Assembly: GCA_030043155.1 (NCBI GenBank)
Contig: JASHYE010000490.1
Coordinates: 1-6,418 of the forward strand
Direction: 5' to 3'
DNA from: Candidatus Acidiferrales bacterium
GTDB taxonomy: Bacteria; Acidobacteriota; Terriglobia; Acidoferrales; UBA7541
DNA: 6,418 nucleotides
The notes below the pieces were generated by a model. The model was given only the letters and a program-made list of their open reading frames with translations, was not told the origin of the DNA and searched no databases. The stretch's first letter is position 1. Every line of letters starts with the position of its first letter. This document shows positions 1 through 6,418 of this stretch, piece by piece. Made by a program: the position numbers and the translations under genes.

Positions 1-375
1 GTCATCGCCGGATCGACGCGCATGAAATCCGGCACCGCGCAGAAGATGGTTCTCAATATGATTTCCACGGCAACGATGACGCGCCTCGGCTACATCTACG
101 ATAACTGGATGATTGGCCTCGCAAAAACGAACGTGAAGCTATGCCGGCGGGCGCTGCGAAATTTGTTCGAAGCCAGCGGAACAACCGCGCAGCGCGCGGA
201 AGAAGCCATGCGAAAAGCGCGGGGCGACCTGCGCGTTGCACTCGTGATGCTGAAGTCCGGAATCGACGCGCAGACAGCGAGCCGCGCGCTGGCCGCACAG
301 CGAGGCGACGTTCGCAAGGCGCTCGCGAGCGCAAAGCGAACTCCCATCAACAGGAGCGGAAGACGCCATGGATAA
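1..375 (+). CDS. murQ: N-acetylmuramic acid 6-phosphate etherase, C-terminal part (5' end outside window)
   Basis: MurQ is a cytoplasmic SIS-fold enzyme that cleaves the lactyl ether of MurNAc-6-phosphate to give GlcNAc-6-phosphate and D-lactate, a peptidoglycan-recycling step. The reading frame is already open at base 1 and starts in the conserved block GSTRMKSGTAQKMVLNM, a MurQ hallmark near residue 200 of a protein of about 300 residues. Roughly the N-terminal two thirds, with the catalytic glutamates, are therefore missing. After the SIS part comes the helical UBA-like C-terminal domain. It shows two similar helical units, at 196-249 and 277-330, each with an A-x-x-A-(M/L)-x4-GD-x-R-x-AL pattern. 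The gene ends at TAA 373-375 with a basic tail (NRSGRRHG). This tail also encodes the murA ribosome binding site, and the last 8 nt overlap murA, which points to an operon. The family is certain; activity cannot be judged without the missing part. Confidence 0.95.
   Translation, partial: VIAGSTRMKSGTAQKMVLNMISTATMTRLGYIYDNWMIGLAKTNVKLCRRALRNLFEASGTTAQRAEEAMRKARGDLRVALVMLKSGIDAQTASRALAAQRGDVRKALASAKRTPINRSGRRHG
352..362 (+). promoter_or_regulatory. Ribosome binding site of murA inside the murQ 3' end
   Basis: AGGAG at 352-356 lies 11 nt before the murA ATG and GGAAG at 358-362 lies 5 nt before it. Either could act as Shine-Dalgarno sequence. Both lie inside murQ coding sequence, so ribosomes finishing murQ cross the murA initiation site. 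This supports the start at 368. Confidence 0.6.
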
Positions 376-1630
376 ATTCATCATTCAAGGCGGGCGTCCT
401 CTCGAAGGCACGGTGCGCATTAGCGGCGCAAAGAACGCCGCGCTGCCTATCATGGCAGCCGCGCTGCTCACTTCGGAAAAAGTTCAGCTCGAAAATATTC
501 CACGCGTGCGCGACATCGTTACCATGGCAAAGCTGCTTGCGCACATGAAAGTGCACGTAATTGCGCAGGATGTGCCGCCTTCGGCGATGACCATCCAAAC
601 CGAGGAAATTTCGCACGCCGAAGCGCCCTACGAACTCGTCAAAACCATGCGCGCGTCAGTGCTCACACTGGGGCCGCTCGTCGCGCGATTCGGTTACGCG
701 CGCGTTTCGCTTCCCGGAGGATGCGCCATCGGTGCGCGTCCTATCGACCTGCACATTCAGGCACTGGAAAAAATGGGCGCGAAGATGGTCACAGAGCACG
801 GCTACGTCGAAGCGCGGGCGCAACGGCTTCGCGGCGCGGAAATCCACTTTGAAAAAATCACCGTCACCGGCACGGAGAATATTTTGATGGCCGCGACCCT
901 CGCCGAGGGCGAAACGATCCTGTCCAATGCGGCGCGCGAGCCTGAGATTACAGATGTGGCAGATTTGCTCATCAAAATGGGCGCGAAGATTGAAGGCGCG
1001 GGGACTTCGACAATTCGCGTACGCGGAGTTGAGAAACTGCACGGTGCCGCGCATCGCGTGATTCCCGATCGCATCGAAGCCGGCACATTCCTCATTGCCG
1101 GCGCGATTACACACGGGAATGTGCTGCTCACCGAGTGCGAGCCACGTCATCTTTGCGCGATTATCGACAAATTGGCGGAGTGCGGCGTGGAAATCACGGC
1201 CGAAAGCACAACGAGCCTGCGCGTGCGCGCTCCCGGCAAATTGCGCGCCGCGGACGTGACAACAGAGGAATATCCGGGGTTCGCGACGGATATGCAGGCA
1301 CAATATCTTGCACTCACAACACAAGCCGAGGGCGACTCCCTGATTACCGAGACGATCTTCGAAAATCGCTTCATGCACGCAAGTGAAATGATTCGCATGG
1401 GCGCGAACATCGAAATCAACGGGCGGCAAGCCATTGTGCACGGCCCAACAAAGTTGAGCGGCACTACGATCATCGCTTCGGATTTGCGCGCGAGCGCTTC
1501 GCTGGTTCTGGCAGGGCTTGTCGCCGAGAACACTACGGTCGTGGACCGCGTGTATCACATTGACCGCGGCTATGAACGAATCGAAAACAAACTGAGGGCG
1601 CTCGGTGCGCGCATCGAGCGAACCGGCTAG
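368..1630 (+). CDS. murA: UDP-N-acetylglucosamine 1-carboxyvinyltransferase (MurA), complete
   Basis: MurA transfers enolpyruvate from PEP to the 3'-OH of UDP-GlcNAc, the first committed cytoplasmic step of peptidoglycan synthesis. The 420-residue product has the normal family length and every landmark expected. The N-terminal GAKNAALP block carries Lys22 and Asn23. The loop PGGCAIGARPIDLHI carries the catalytic, fosfomycin-targeted Cys at residue 119. TDMQAQ carries the general-base Asp308. FENRF (331-335) and Arg400 near the C-terminus complete the active site between two inside-out alpha/beta lobes. Because Cys rather than Asp is present at 119, the enzyme is expected to be fosfomycin-sensitive by this criterion. 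The ATG at 368 fits the conserved MDKFIIQGG start and overlaps the murQ stop by 8 nt, so the two are probably co-translated. A second MurA paralogue elsewhere in the genome cannot be excluded. Confidence 0.98.
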   Translation: MDKFIIQGGRPLEGTVRISGAKNAALPIMAAALLTSEKVQLENIPRVRDIVTMAKLLAHMKVHVIAQDVPPSAMTIQTEEISHAEAPYELVKTMRASVLTLGPLVARFGYARVSLPGGCAIGARPIDLHIQALEKMGAKMVTEHGYVEARAQRLRGAEIHFEKITVTGTENILMAATLAEGETILSNAAREPEITDVADLLIKMGAKIEGAGTSTIRVRGVEKLHGAAHRVIPDRIEAGTFLIAGAITHGNVLLTECEPRHLCAIIDKLAECGVEITAESTTSLRVRAPGKLRAADVTTEEYPGFATDMQAQYLALTTQAEGDSLITETIFENRFMHASEMIRMGANIEINGRQAIVHGPTKLSGTTIIASDLRASASLVLAGLVAENTTVVDRVYHIDRGYERIENKLRALGARIERTG

Positions 1631-1649
1631 CGATTCCCTGCCCACATCA

Positions 1650-1674
1650 GTCAGCGTTGACTCCACGGGTCAGC
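1650..1674 (+). repeat. Cluster of GTCA(G/A)C half-sites between murA and the gntR promoter
   Basis: GTCAGC occurs at 1650-1655 and again at 1669-1674. Between them GTTGAC (1656-1661) is a GTCAAC half-site on the other strand, so 1650-1661 is a 10-of-12 near-palindrome. The same elements could form an RNA stem (1656-1661 with 1669-1674, one G-U pair, 7-nt loop). There is no following T-run. This could be a regulator-binding cluster, a weak hairpin behind murA, or chance. Confidence 0.25.
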
Positions 1675-1686
1675 CCGAGTACCACT

Positions 1687-1698
1687 CAGAAATTTCTG
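1687..1698. promoter_or_regulatory. Perfect 12-bp palindrome CAGAAATTTCTG upstream of the -35 box
   Basis: The two 6-nt halves are exact reverse complements, and the centre lies about 26 bp upstream of the TTGACA box. The position suits an upstream activator or second repressor site. A 12-bp palindrome is expected about once or twice by chance in a window of this size, so the interest comes from its place in the only intergenic gap. It does not resemble the GT-n-TA-n-AC core near the gene start. Confidence 0.3.
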
Positions 1699-1718
1699 TT
1701 CCGCTGTGAAGATTCAGC

Positions 1719-1747
1719 TTGACATTGAGAGAAGGCCGCCGTATTAG
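1719..1747 (+). promoter_or_regulatory. Sigma70-type promoter of the gntR-receptor unit
   Basis: A consensus -35 box TTGACA (1719-1724) is followed after exactly 17 nt by TATTAG (1742-1747), a 4-of-6 match to the -10 box. Transcription would start near 1753-1756, giving a leader of only about 20 nt before the GTG at 1776. It is the best promoter-like sequence in the 145-nt gap and gives gntR and the receptor their own transcription start apart from murQ-murA. Confidence 0.65.
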
Positions 1748-1757
1748 CTAGACTAGT

Positions 1758-1767
1758 TGTATAGACA
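1758..1767. promoter_or_regulatory. Putative GntR/HutC operator TGTATAGACA
   Basis: The 10-mer is palindromic at 8 of 10 positions and contains GTATAGAC, a match to the GT-n-TA-n-AC core reported for HutC-subfamily GntR operators. It lies immediately after the predicted transcription start and 9 nt before the GTG of the gntR gene it probably controls. A bound repressor there would block promoter clearance. Autoregulation is inferred from position and family, not shown. Confidence 0.55.
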
Positions 1768-1775
1768 GGTTTGGG

Positions 1776-2546
1776 GTGTGGGGGAAAGTGGTCCTAGAAG
1801 CACTCGACCGCCATAGTGTGGTTCCGCTCTATTACCAGATTCGCCGAAGTCTGCTCGAAAGCGTGCGTTCGGGCGCGCTGAAGTCCGGAGAGATGATTCC
1901 ATCGGAAGAGGAAATCTCCGCGCAGCTTGGCGTGAGCCGCATGACGGCGAGGCAGGCGATCAAGTCGCTGTGCGACATGGGCGTGGCGTACAGCCAGCGC
2001 GGCAAAGGAACGTTTGTTTCAGGCATAAAGTTCGAAAAGAACTTCCGGCAAGTGCTTTCCTTTACCGAAGAAATGCGCAACCGCGGATGGCGGCCGCGGA
2101 CGAAGCCGCTGGCCTTTACCGTCGCAAATGCGGATGCGGAAGCAGCGGAGGCGCTGCACCTTTCTCGCAACGAAAAGGTGATCAGCCTGCGGCGCGTACG
2201 CTACGCAAATTCCTCGCCCATGGGACTGGAATGGAGTCGCATCCCCCTGCGGCTTTGCCCCGGCATGATCGAGAAGTTCGACCCTCGCACATCGCTTTAC
2301 CAGACCTTGGCCGAAGAATATGGAATTCACATTGTGCTGGCGGACGAAACCGCCGAAGCGGGCTTGGCAAGCGCGGCGGAGGGCCGGCTTCTGGAAATCA
2401 GCAAGGGCAGCCCGGTATTTTTGTTTACACGAGTTTGTTATCTGCACGAAGGAAGGCCGGCGGAGTATGTGAGGTCAACGTACCGCGCCGACCGTTACAA
2501 AATTGTGAACCGATTGACGCGCTCGAAAAGCGAGTGGAGAAACTAA
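1776..2546 (+). CDS. GntR-family transcriptional regulator, HutC subfamily (winged helix + UTRA)
   Basis: The product (256 residues, usual length for the subfamily) is a ligand-responsive DNA-binding protein, normally a dimeric repressor. Residues 16-82 form the winged helix-turn-helix: PLYYQIRRSL, then the IPSEEEISAQLGVSRMTARQA recognition region, then the wing GKGTFV. Residues of about 90-245 form the UTRA effector domain, with an Arg-rich strand (ISLRRVRY), a conserved Glu152 (MGLEWSRIP) and the closing signature YVRSTYRADRYK. UTRA domains commonly bind sugar phosphates (GlcNAc-6-P in NagR/YvoA) or small acids such as urocanate in HutC, so the ligand cannot be named. The start used is GTG 1776, with a weak AGG at 1767-1769 six nt upstream. 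A second in-frame GTG at 1788 would remove four residues without touching the fold. The stop codon abuts the start of the receptor gene, so the two should be co-transcribed. An amino-sugar ligand is only suggested by nearby murQ. Confidence 0.95.
   Translation: MWGKVVLEALDRHSVVPLYYQIRRSLLESVRSGALKSGEMIPSEEEISAQLGVSRMTARQAIKSLCDMGVAYSQRGKGTFVSGIKFEKNFRQVLSFTEEMRNRGWRPRTKPLAFTVANADAEAAEALHLSRNEKVISLRRVRYANSSPMGLEWSRIPLRLCPGMIEKFDPRTSLYQTLAEEYGIHIVLADETAEAGLASAAEGRLLEISKGSPVFLFTRVCYLHEGRPAEYVRSTYRADRYKIVNRLTRSKSEWRN
2536..2540 (+). promoter_or_regulatory. Ribosome binding site of the receptor gene inside gntR
   Basis: GGAGA ends 6 nt before the ATG at 2547 and lies in the last codons of gntR. 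The gntR TAA (2544-2546) is directly followed by this ATG. The arrangement favours translational coupling and decides the receptor start over the in-frame ATGs at 2565 and 2577. Confidence 0.65.
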
Positions 2547-5500
2547 ATGCGTAAAAACATTGTGATGTTGGCAGGCATGGCGATTTTTGTGACGATTTTC
2601 ACGCTTCTCGGAACGACAACAGTGTGGGCGCAAGCAACAACGTCGCTGCGCGGAACGGTGACGGATTCCTCAGGCGCGGCAGTGCCCAACGCCAAGGTGA
2701 CATTGATGGACACGGCGACGAATATCCCGCGAGGAACAAAGACGTCATCGACAGGGTCTTATAACTTCCCGTCGATGCTGCCAGGCACATATGAGTTGTC
2801 GGTTAGTGCTTCGGGATTCCAGGCATACACGCAGACGGGAATTCTGTTGCAGGTCAATCTACCGGTCACGGTGAACGTGCAGTTGCAGGTCGGGGCGACG
2901 AGCCAGACAGTGGAGGTCAAGGGACAGGCGCCGCTATTAAATCAGACGAATGCCTCGCTTGGCCAAACCATGGGCACTACGGCGATTGAGGGCCTGCCGC
3001 TCGACCAAGAAAACACGGTTTTGCTGCTGAGCCTCCAGCCGGGCGTAATGTACAACGGCGAAAACATGCTGGAAGACAGCTACGATACGCGCGCTGGGTC
3101 GGTGAACGGAGAACGCAGCGACCAGAACAACATCACGCTCGACGGTGTCAGCAACAATAATGAATTCGCAGGCTACGCCTTCAACGGAGTCCTGCCGACC
3201 ACGCCATTCTCGGTGGAAGAGTTTCGGGTAACGACTTCGAACTACGGAGCGACAGAGGGGCGCTCGTCGGGCGCGCAGATCGCCATGGTAACGAAGGGCG
3301 GGACGAACAAGTTTCATGGTTCTCTCTATGAGTTCAACCGAAACACTTTGGGCGAGGCCAACGATTATTTCTTGAAATCGACAGAAGCAGCCACCGGACA
3401 GCCAAATGTCCCGGAGCATTTGGTGTGGAACAACTACGGGGGAACGATTGGCGGACCGATTCTGAAGAACCGGCTGTTTTTCTTCTTCAACTATGAAGGA
3501 CACCGACAAGCCGTGGACGCAAGCGCGGAACGGGCGATTCCGAGCGCGACGTTGCGCGAAGGGATCATCGAGTATGGCTGCGCGAATACCAGCCAGTGCC
3601 TGGGCGGGAGCGTGGTCGGAGCAAACGGACAGAGCTACGCGGTGCCTGCAGGCTTCTACGCGCTGGGCCCGGCTCAGCTCAAAGAAATGGACCCGCTGCA
3701 CATCGGGCCGAGCGCGGTGGCGCTGCAATACTTCAATACCTATCCTGAGCCGAATGATCCGAGCTACAGCGACGCGCCGAACTTCGAGGGCTACCGCTTT
3801 GCTGCGCCGACGCTGACAACAGACGACTGGTATATCGGACGAATCGACTACAAGCTGACCGAAAATGGTAACCATACGGTGTTCATACGAGGTGAAGGGA
3901 TCGATGATAAGGTCAACGATACGCCGTTCCTTCCGGGCACGCCTCCTGAGGACACCAACGCCGATTTGGCCAAGGGTTTCGTGGCCGGGTACACCGGCGT
4001 TTTCGGGCCGCACCTGGTCAATAATTTCCGTTATGGGCTAACGCGGGACAGTTTCGGACTGAACGGCGACACAAACGAACCGTGGGTCGAAATGCGCGAT
4101 CTGGACCAGCCGATTGTTTATTCGGACGGGGATACCGCACCGGTTCACAACATCGCCGACACACTTAACTGGACAAGGGATATTGCGAGCGGACCGTTCC
4201 AGGGTGCGCACAACTTCCAGTTTGGTGTAAATTTTCTGCTGTCGCGATTGAACACGTGGAGCACGACTGGCTCGTTCAGCAACGCGCTGACAAATTCGGA
4301 CTGGGTGACCGGCAGCGGCTTCGCTGGACCTAACGATCCACTGAACCCCGCGTATGCCTGCCCGGCAAGCCCATGCTTCCCGGCCGTAGCATCGGACTTC
4401 GACCATTCCTATGATTTTCCTCTGGCTGCGATGATGGGAATCGCGAGCGAAGTGGACGCAGTGTACAACTATTCGATTACGAGTCAGACAGCCGCGACAG
4501 CTCTCAGCCAGGGCACACCTCTTTACCGTCACTGGGCAGTGGATAACTACAACCTATTTGCCCAGGACACTTGGCAGGCTCGGCCGAACCTATCGGTCAC
4601 CTATGGCCTGAACTACCAATTGATGACGCCGATGACCGAGACGGCCGGACAACAGGTGACGCCATCAGTGAATATGGGCACGTGGTTCAACGAGCGGGCC
4701 ACAGACATGGCAGCCGGCATACCCGACAACCAAGTGAATGGCGGCGCACCGATCAGCTTTACTCCTTCGGGATCGTTCTACGGAAAAGTCGGGCTATACA
4801 GCGCACAGACACGGAACTTCGCGCCGCGCATTGGAATCGCGTGGACGCCGGAGCCGAGCGGGGGATGGCTACAGCGCCTTATGGGAAGTGACAAGACGGT
4901 CATACGCGCCGGTTTTGGAATGTATTACGACAATTTCGGCCCTGAACTGGCGCAAAGTTACAGCGCGTCGGGTGAATTCGGGCTTTCGACGGAACTGTCG
5001 AATCCCGCTGGAACGGAAACGATTGCCTGCGCGCCACGCATTACGGGCATGAACGTGATTCCCACCACGGACGCTTGTGGAAATACGGTTTTCGAGCCGG
5101 CGCCGCCATCAACTTTCCCGGTGATTTTCCCGCAGGGGGAAGAGGCCATCACGAATGGAATCGATCAGTCGATGCAGACCCCATATTCCTATGCGGCGGA
5201 CCTCTCGGTCGAGCGCCAACTGCCGGGGCAAATCGTTCTGGACGTGGCGTACGTGGGCCATTTCGCTCACCGGCTCCTGGACTTGGACGACGTGGCGGAG
5301 CCGATGGACCTAAGGGACACCAAATCCGGAATTGATTATTTCGCGGCAGCGGACCAGCTCTCCAGACTCTGGCGGGCGAATACGCCGGAGAGCAGCATCG
5401 ACACAGCAATCGGGCCAACAGGAGCGTATTGGCAGGACATGTTCGCACCGTCGACGTCGGGAAGCTACACACTATGTTCGACGGGGGGAACCACAACAGA

Positions 5501-6418
5501 TTTTCTTCAGGCAGTCTACGATGTTTTCGGTCCTGGCTGCGGGAATCTCTATAACGAGACCTCAGCTTTGTACCTTATGGATCTGTTTGGCTTCCCAGTA
5601 ACTCCTAAGACGGGGACAAACAGTTATTTCAACAGCCAGTATTCTTCTTTGTGGGATTGGCGCTCCATCGGTTGGTCAAACTACAACTCACTTCAGGTCA
5701 GTCTCAAGAAGCAAATGTCCAACGGTCTGCTTTGGGGCTTCAACTATACCTACTCTCACTCGATGGATGACGAGTCGGAGGCGGAGCGCGGCGTGCAGTA
5801 TTTGACCGATAGTGTCATCAACGCGTGGTCGCCTCAGCAGATGTACGCCGACAGCGATTTCGACCTTCGGCACCAGATCAACGGCTACTGGGTCGCAAAT
5901 CTTCCTTTCGGTCAGGGCCGCCGCTTTGGCAACAGCATGAGGGGTTGGGAAAACGCGATCGTGGGCGGATGGACGATTGGAGGAACAGGGCGCTGGACTT
6001 CAGGGTTCCCAGTCAGCGTGTTCGAGGGTTACGTCTGGCCAACGAACTGGGACGAAATGGGCTGGGCGGACCTGACCGGCGCGCCGATCAAGACCGGAAC
6101 CGAGTCCACCGCGAACGGCGTTCCAAACATCTTCGTGAATCCCGAAAACTGCACCAGCGGCGCAACTACGCCGTGCGCGGCAAACGGTTTTGGGTACGCC
6201 TATCCAGGGCAAAGCGGCGCGCGCAATCCAATTCGCGGCGAGGGTTACTTCGGCCTGGACATGAATCTCGCGAAAAACTGGCGAGTTCCGCGCCGCGAAG
6301 GTCAATCCGTCCAGGCACGCTGGAGCGTGTTCAACGTGCTGAACACCAACCGGTTTGACGCGTACTCGATGCAGGACGAGTGGGACGTGGCCAGCACGTT
6401 TGGGAATTACACCTCCAC
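2547..6418 (+). CDS. Oar-like TonB-dependent outer-membrane receptor with carboxypeptidase-regulatory-like domain (3' end outside window)
   Basis: This is a large outer-membrane beta-barrel expected to import a bulky substrate with energy from TonB-ExbBD. The frame is open for 1290 codons with no stop. Residues 1-28 are a signal peptide (MRKN, hydrophobic core, cleavage VWA|Q). About 30-115 is a carboxypeptidase-regulatory-like beta-sandwich (LRGTVTDSSGAAVPNAKV, LPGTYELSVSASGFQ). TVEVKG at 121-126 resembles a TonB box. About 130-255 is the plug (ITLDGVSNNNEF, VEEFRVTTSNYGATEGRSSG, VTKGGTNKFHGSLYEF). The rest is barrel, with family motifs such as NRLFFFFNYEG, DNYNLFAQDTWQ, NFAPRIGIAW and FNVLNTNRFD. 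Since family members end soon after this last motif, only a few tens of residues are probably missing. All ten cysteines fall in local pairs, perhaps loop disulfides. It is coupled to the upstream GntR regulator. No SusD-like partner is visible in the window, the substrate is unknown, and an adhesin or secretion-related role as for some Oar proteins remains possible. Confidence 0.93.
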   Translation, partial: MRKNIVMLAGMAIFVTIFTLLGTTTVWAQATTSLRGTVTDSSGAAVPNAKVTLMDTATNIPRGTKTSSTGSYNFPSMLPGTYELSVSASGFQAYTQTGILLQVNLPVTVNVQLQVGATSQTVEVKGQAPLLNQTNASLGQTMGTTAIEGLPLDQENTVLLLSLQPGVMYNGENMLEDSYDTRAGSVNGERSDQNNITLDGVSNNNEFAGYAFNGVLPTTPFSVEEFRVTTSNYGATEGRSSGAQIAMVTKGGTNKFHGSLYEFNRNTLGEANDYFLKSTEAATGQPNVPEHLVWNNYGGTIGGPILKNRLFFFFNYEGHRQAVDASAERAIPSATLREGIIEYGCANTSQCLGGSVVGANGQSYAVPAGFYALGPAQLKEMDPLHIGPSAVALQYFNTYPEPNDPSYSDAPNFEGYRFAAPTLTTDDWYIGRIDYKLTENGNHTVFIRGEGIDDKVNDTPFLPGTPPEDTNADLAKGFVAGYTGVFGPHLVNNFRYGLTRDSFGLNGDTNEPWVEMRDLDQPIVYSDGDTAPVHNIADTLNWTRDIASGPFQGAHNFQFGVNFLLSRLNTWSTTGSFSNALTNSDWVTGSGFAGPNDPLNPAYACPASPCFPAVASDFDHSYDFPLAAMMGIASEVDAVYNYSITSQTAATALSQGTPLYRHWAVDNYNLFAQDTWQARPNLSVTYGLNYQLMTPMTETAGQQVTPSVNMGTWFNERATDMAAGIPDNQVNGGAPISFTPSGSFYGKVGLYSAQTRNFAPRIGIAWTPEPSGGWLQRLMGSDKTVIRAGFGMYYDNFGPELAQSYSASGEFGLSTELSNPAGTETIACAPRITGMNVIPTTDACGNTVFEPAPPSTFPVIFPQGEEAITNGIDQSMQTPYSYAADLSVERQLPGQIVLDVAYVGHFAHRLLDLDDVAEPMDLRDTKSGIDYFAAADQLSRLWRANTPESSIDTAIGPTGAYWQDMFAPSTSGSYTLCSTGGTTTDFLQAVYDVFGPGCGNLYNETSALYLMDLFGFPVTPKTGTNSYFNSQYSSLWDWRSIGWSNYNSLQVSLKKQMSNGLLWGFNYTYSHSMDDESEAERGVQYLTDSVINAWSPQQMYADSDFDLRHQINGYWVANLPFGQGRRFGNSMRGWENAIVGGWTIGGTGRWTSGFPVSVFEGYVWPTNWDEMGWADLTGAPIKTGTESTANGVPNIFVNPENCTSGATTPCAANGFGYAYPGQSGARNPIRGEGYFGLDMNLAKNWRVPRREGQSVQARWSVFNVLNTNRFDAYSMQDEWDVASTFGNYTS

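Noticed and set aside
656..1666. A 336-codon open frame on the minus strand
   Set aside because: It is antisense to murA, whose sequence is conserved throughout; the translation is Arg/His/Cys-rich and without recognisable domains.
1660..1680. Possible intrinsic terminator after murA (ACTC/GAGT and GGG/CCC stem with a TCAG loop and a CAC bulge)
   Set aside because: The stem is short and bulged, and is followed by ACCACTCAG rather than a T-run, so it is not a convincing terminator.
1707..1716. TGAA-GA-TTCA inverted repeat just before the -35 box
   Set aside because: Four-base arms are too short to stand out from chance, and flanking bases do not extend the symmetry.
1970..2554. A 194-codon + strand frame overlapping gntR and the receptor start
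   Set aside because: It is an out-of-frame reading of the UTRA region, with an Arg/Gly/Pro-rich translation typical of shadows; the gntR frame explains the sequence.
2937..4013. A 358-codon open frame on the minus strand
   Set aside because: It lies fully inside the receptor gene, opposite a frame with clear Oar-family motifs. Its Arg/Val-rich translation matches no family I know; it is a shadow caused by GC-rich codon use.
5825..6358. A 177-codon + strand frame near the right edge, and similar shorter ones at 4571-4891, 4738-5052, 5075-5335 and 5332-5601
   Set aside because: All are out-of-frame inside the continuous receptor reading frame, which carries family motifs on both sides and through these stretches. 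They are not evidence of a frameshift.

Overview
The window is ordinary chromosomal DNA with moderately high GC. It most likely comes from an acidobacterium (Acidobacteriota, Terriglobia-like). The main support is the last gene, a very long Oar-type TonB-dependent receptor with an N-terminal carboxypeptidase-regulatory-like domain. Such receptors are strongly expanded in that phylum and are often found beside small regulators. The assignment rests on protein style, not on a marker gene. All four genes lie on the + strand and fill almost the whole window.

Region 1 (1-1630) is a cell-wall pair. The 3' part of murQ (N-acetylmuramic acid 6-phosphate etherase) overlaps the start of a complete murA (UDP-GlcNAc enolpyruvyl transferase) by 8 nt. 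MurQ recycles the MurNAc-6-P recovered from old peptidoglycan into GlcNAc-6-P. MurA commits UDP-GlcNAc to new peptidoglycan. The two enzymes therefore sit at the exit and the entry of the same amino-sugar cycle and are probably translationally coupled.

Region 2 (1631-1775) is the only real intergenic gap. It holds a good sigma70-type promoter (TTGACA, 17 nt, TATTAG). Directly downstream is a near-palindrome, TGTATAGACA, with the GT-n-TA-n-AC core typical of HutC-subfamily GntR operators. Upstream are a perfect 12-bp palindrome and a cluster of GTCA(G/A)C half-sites. No convincing intrinsic terminator is visible after murA.

Region 3 (1776-6418) is a regulator-transporter pair. A GntR/HutC-family repressor (winged helix plus UTRA ligand domain) is followed, with no intervening base (TAA|ATG), by a TonB-dependent outer-membrane receptor. 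The receptor stays open for 1290 codons and runs off the right edge, probably within a few tens of residues of its natural C-terminus. The simplest model is that the repressor binds its own promoter, senses a small metabolite through the UTRA domain, and controls itself and the receptor as one unit. An amino-sugar phosphate ligand is suggested by the murQ neighbourhood but not proven. I saw no RNA gene, mobile element, CRISPR array or clearly new system.
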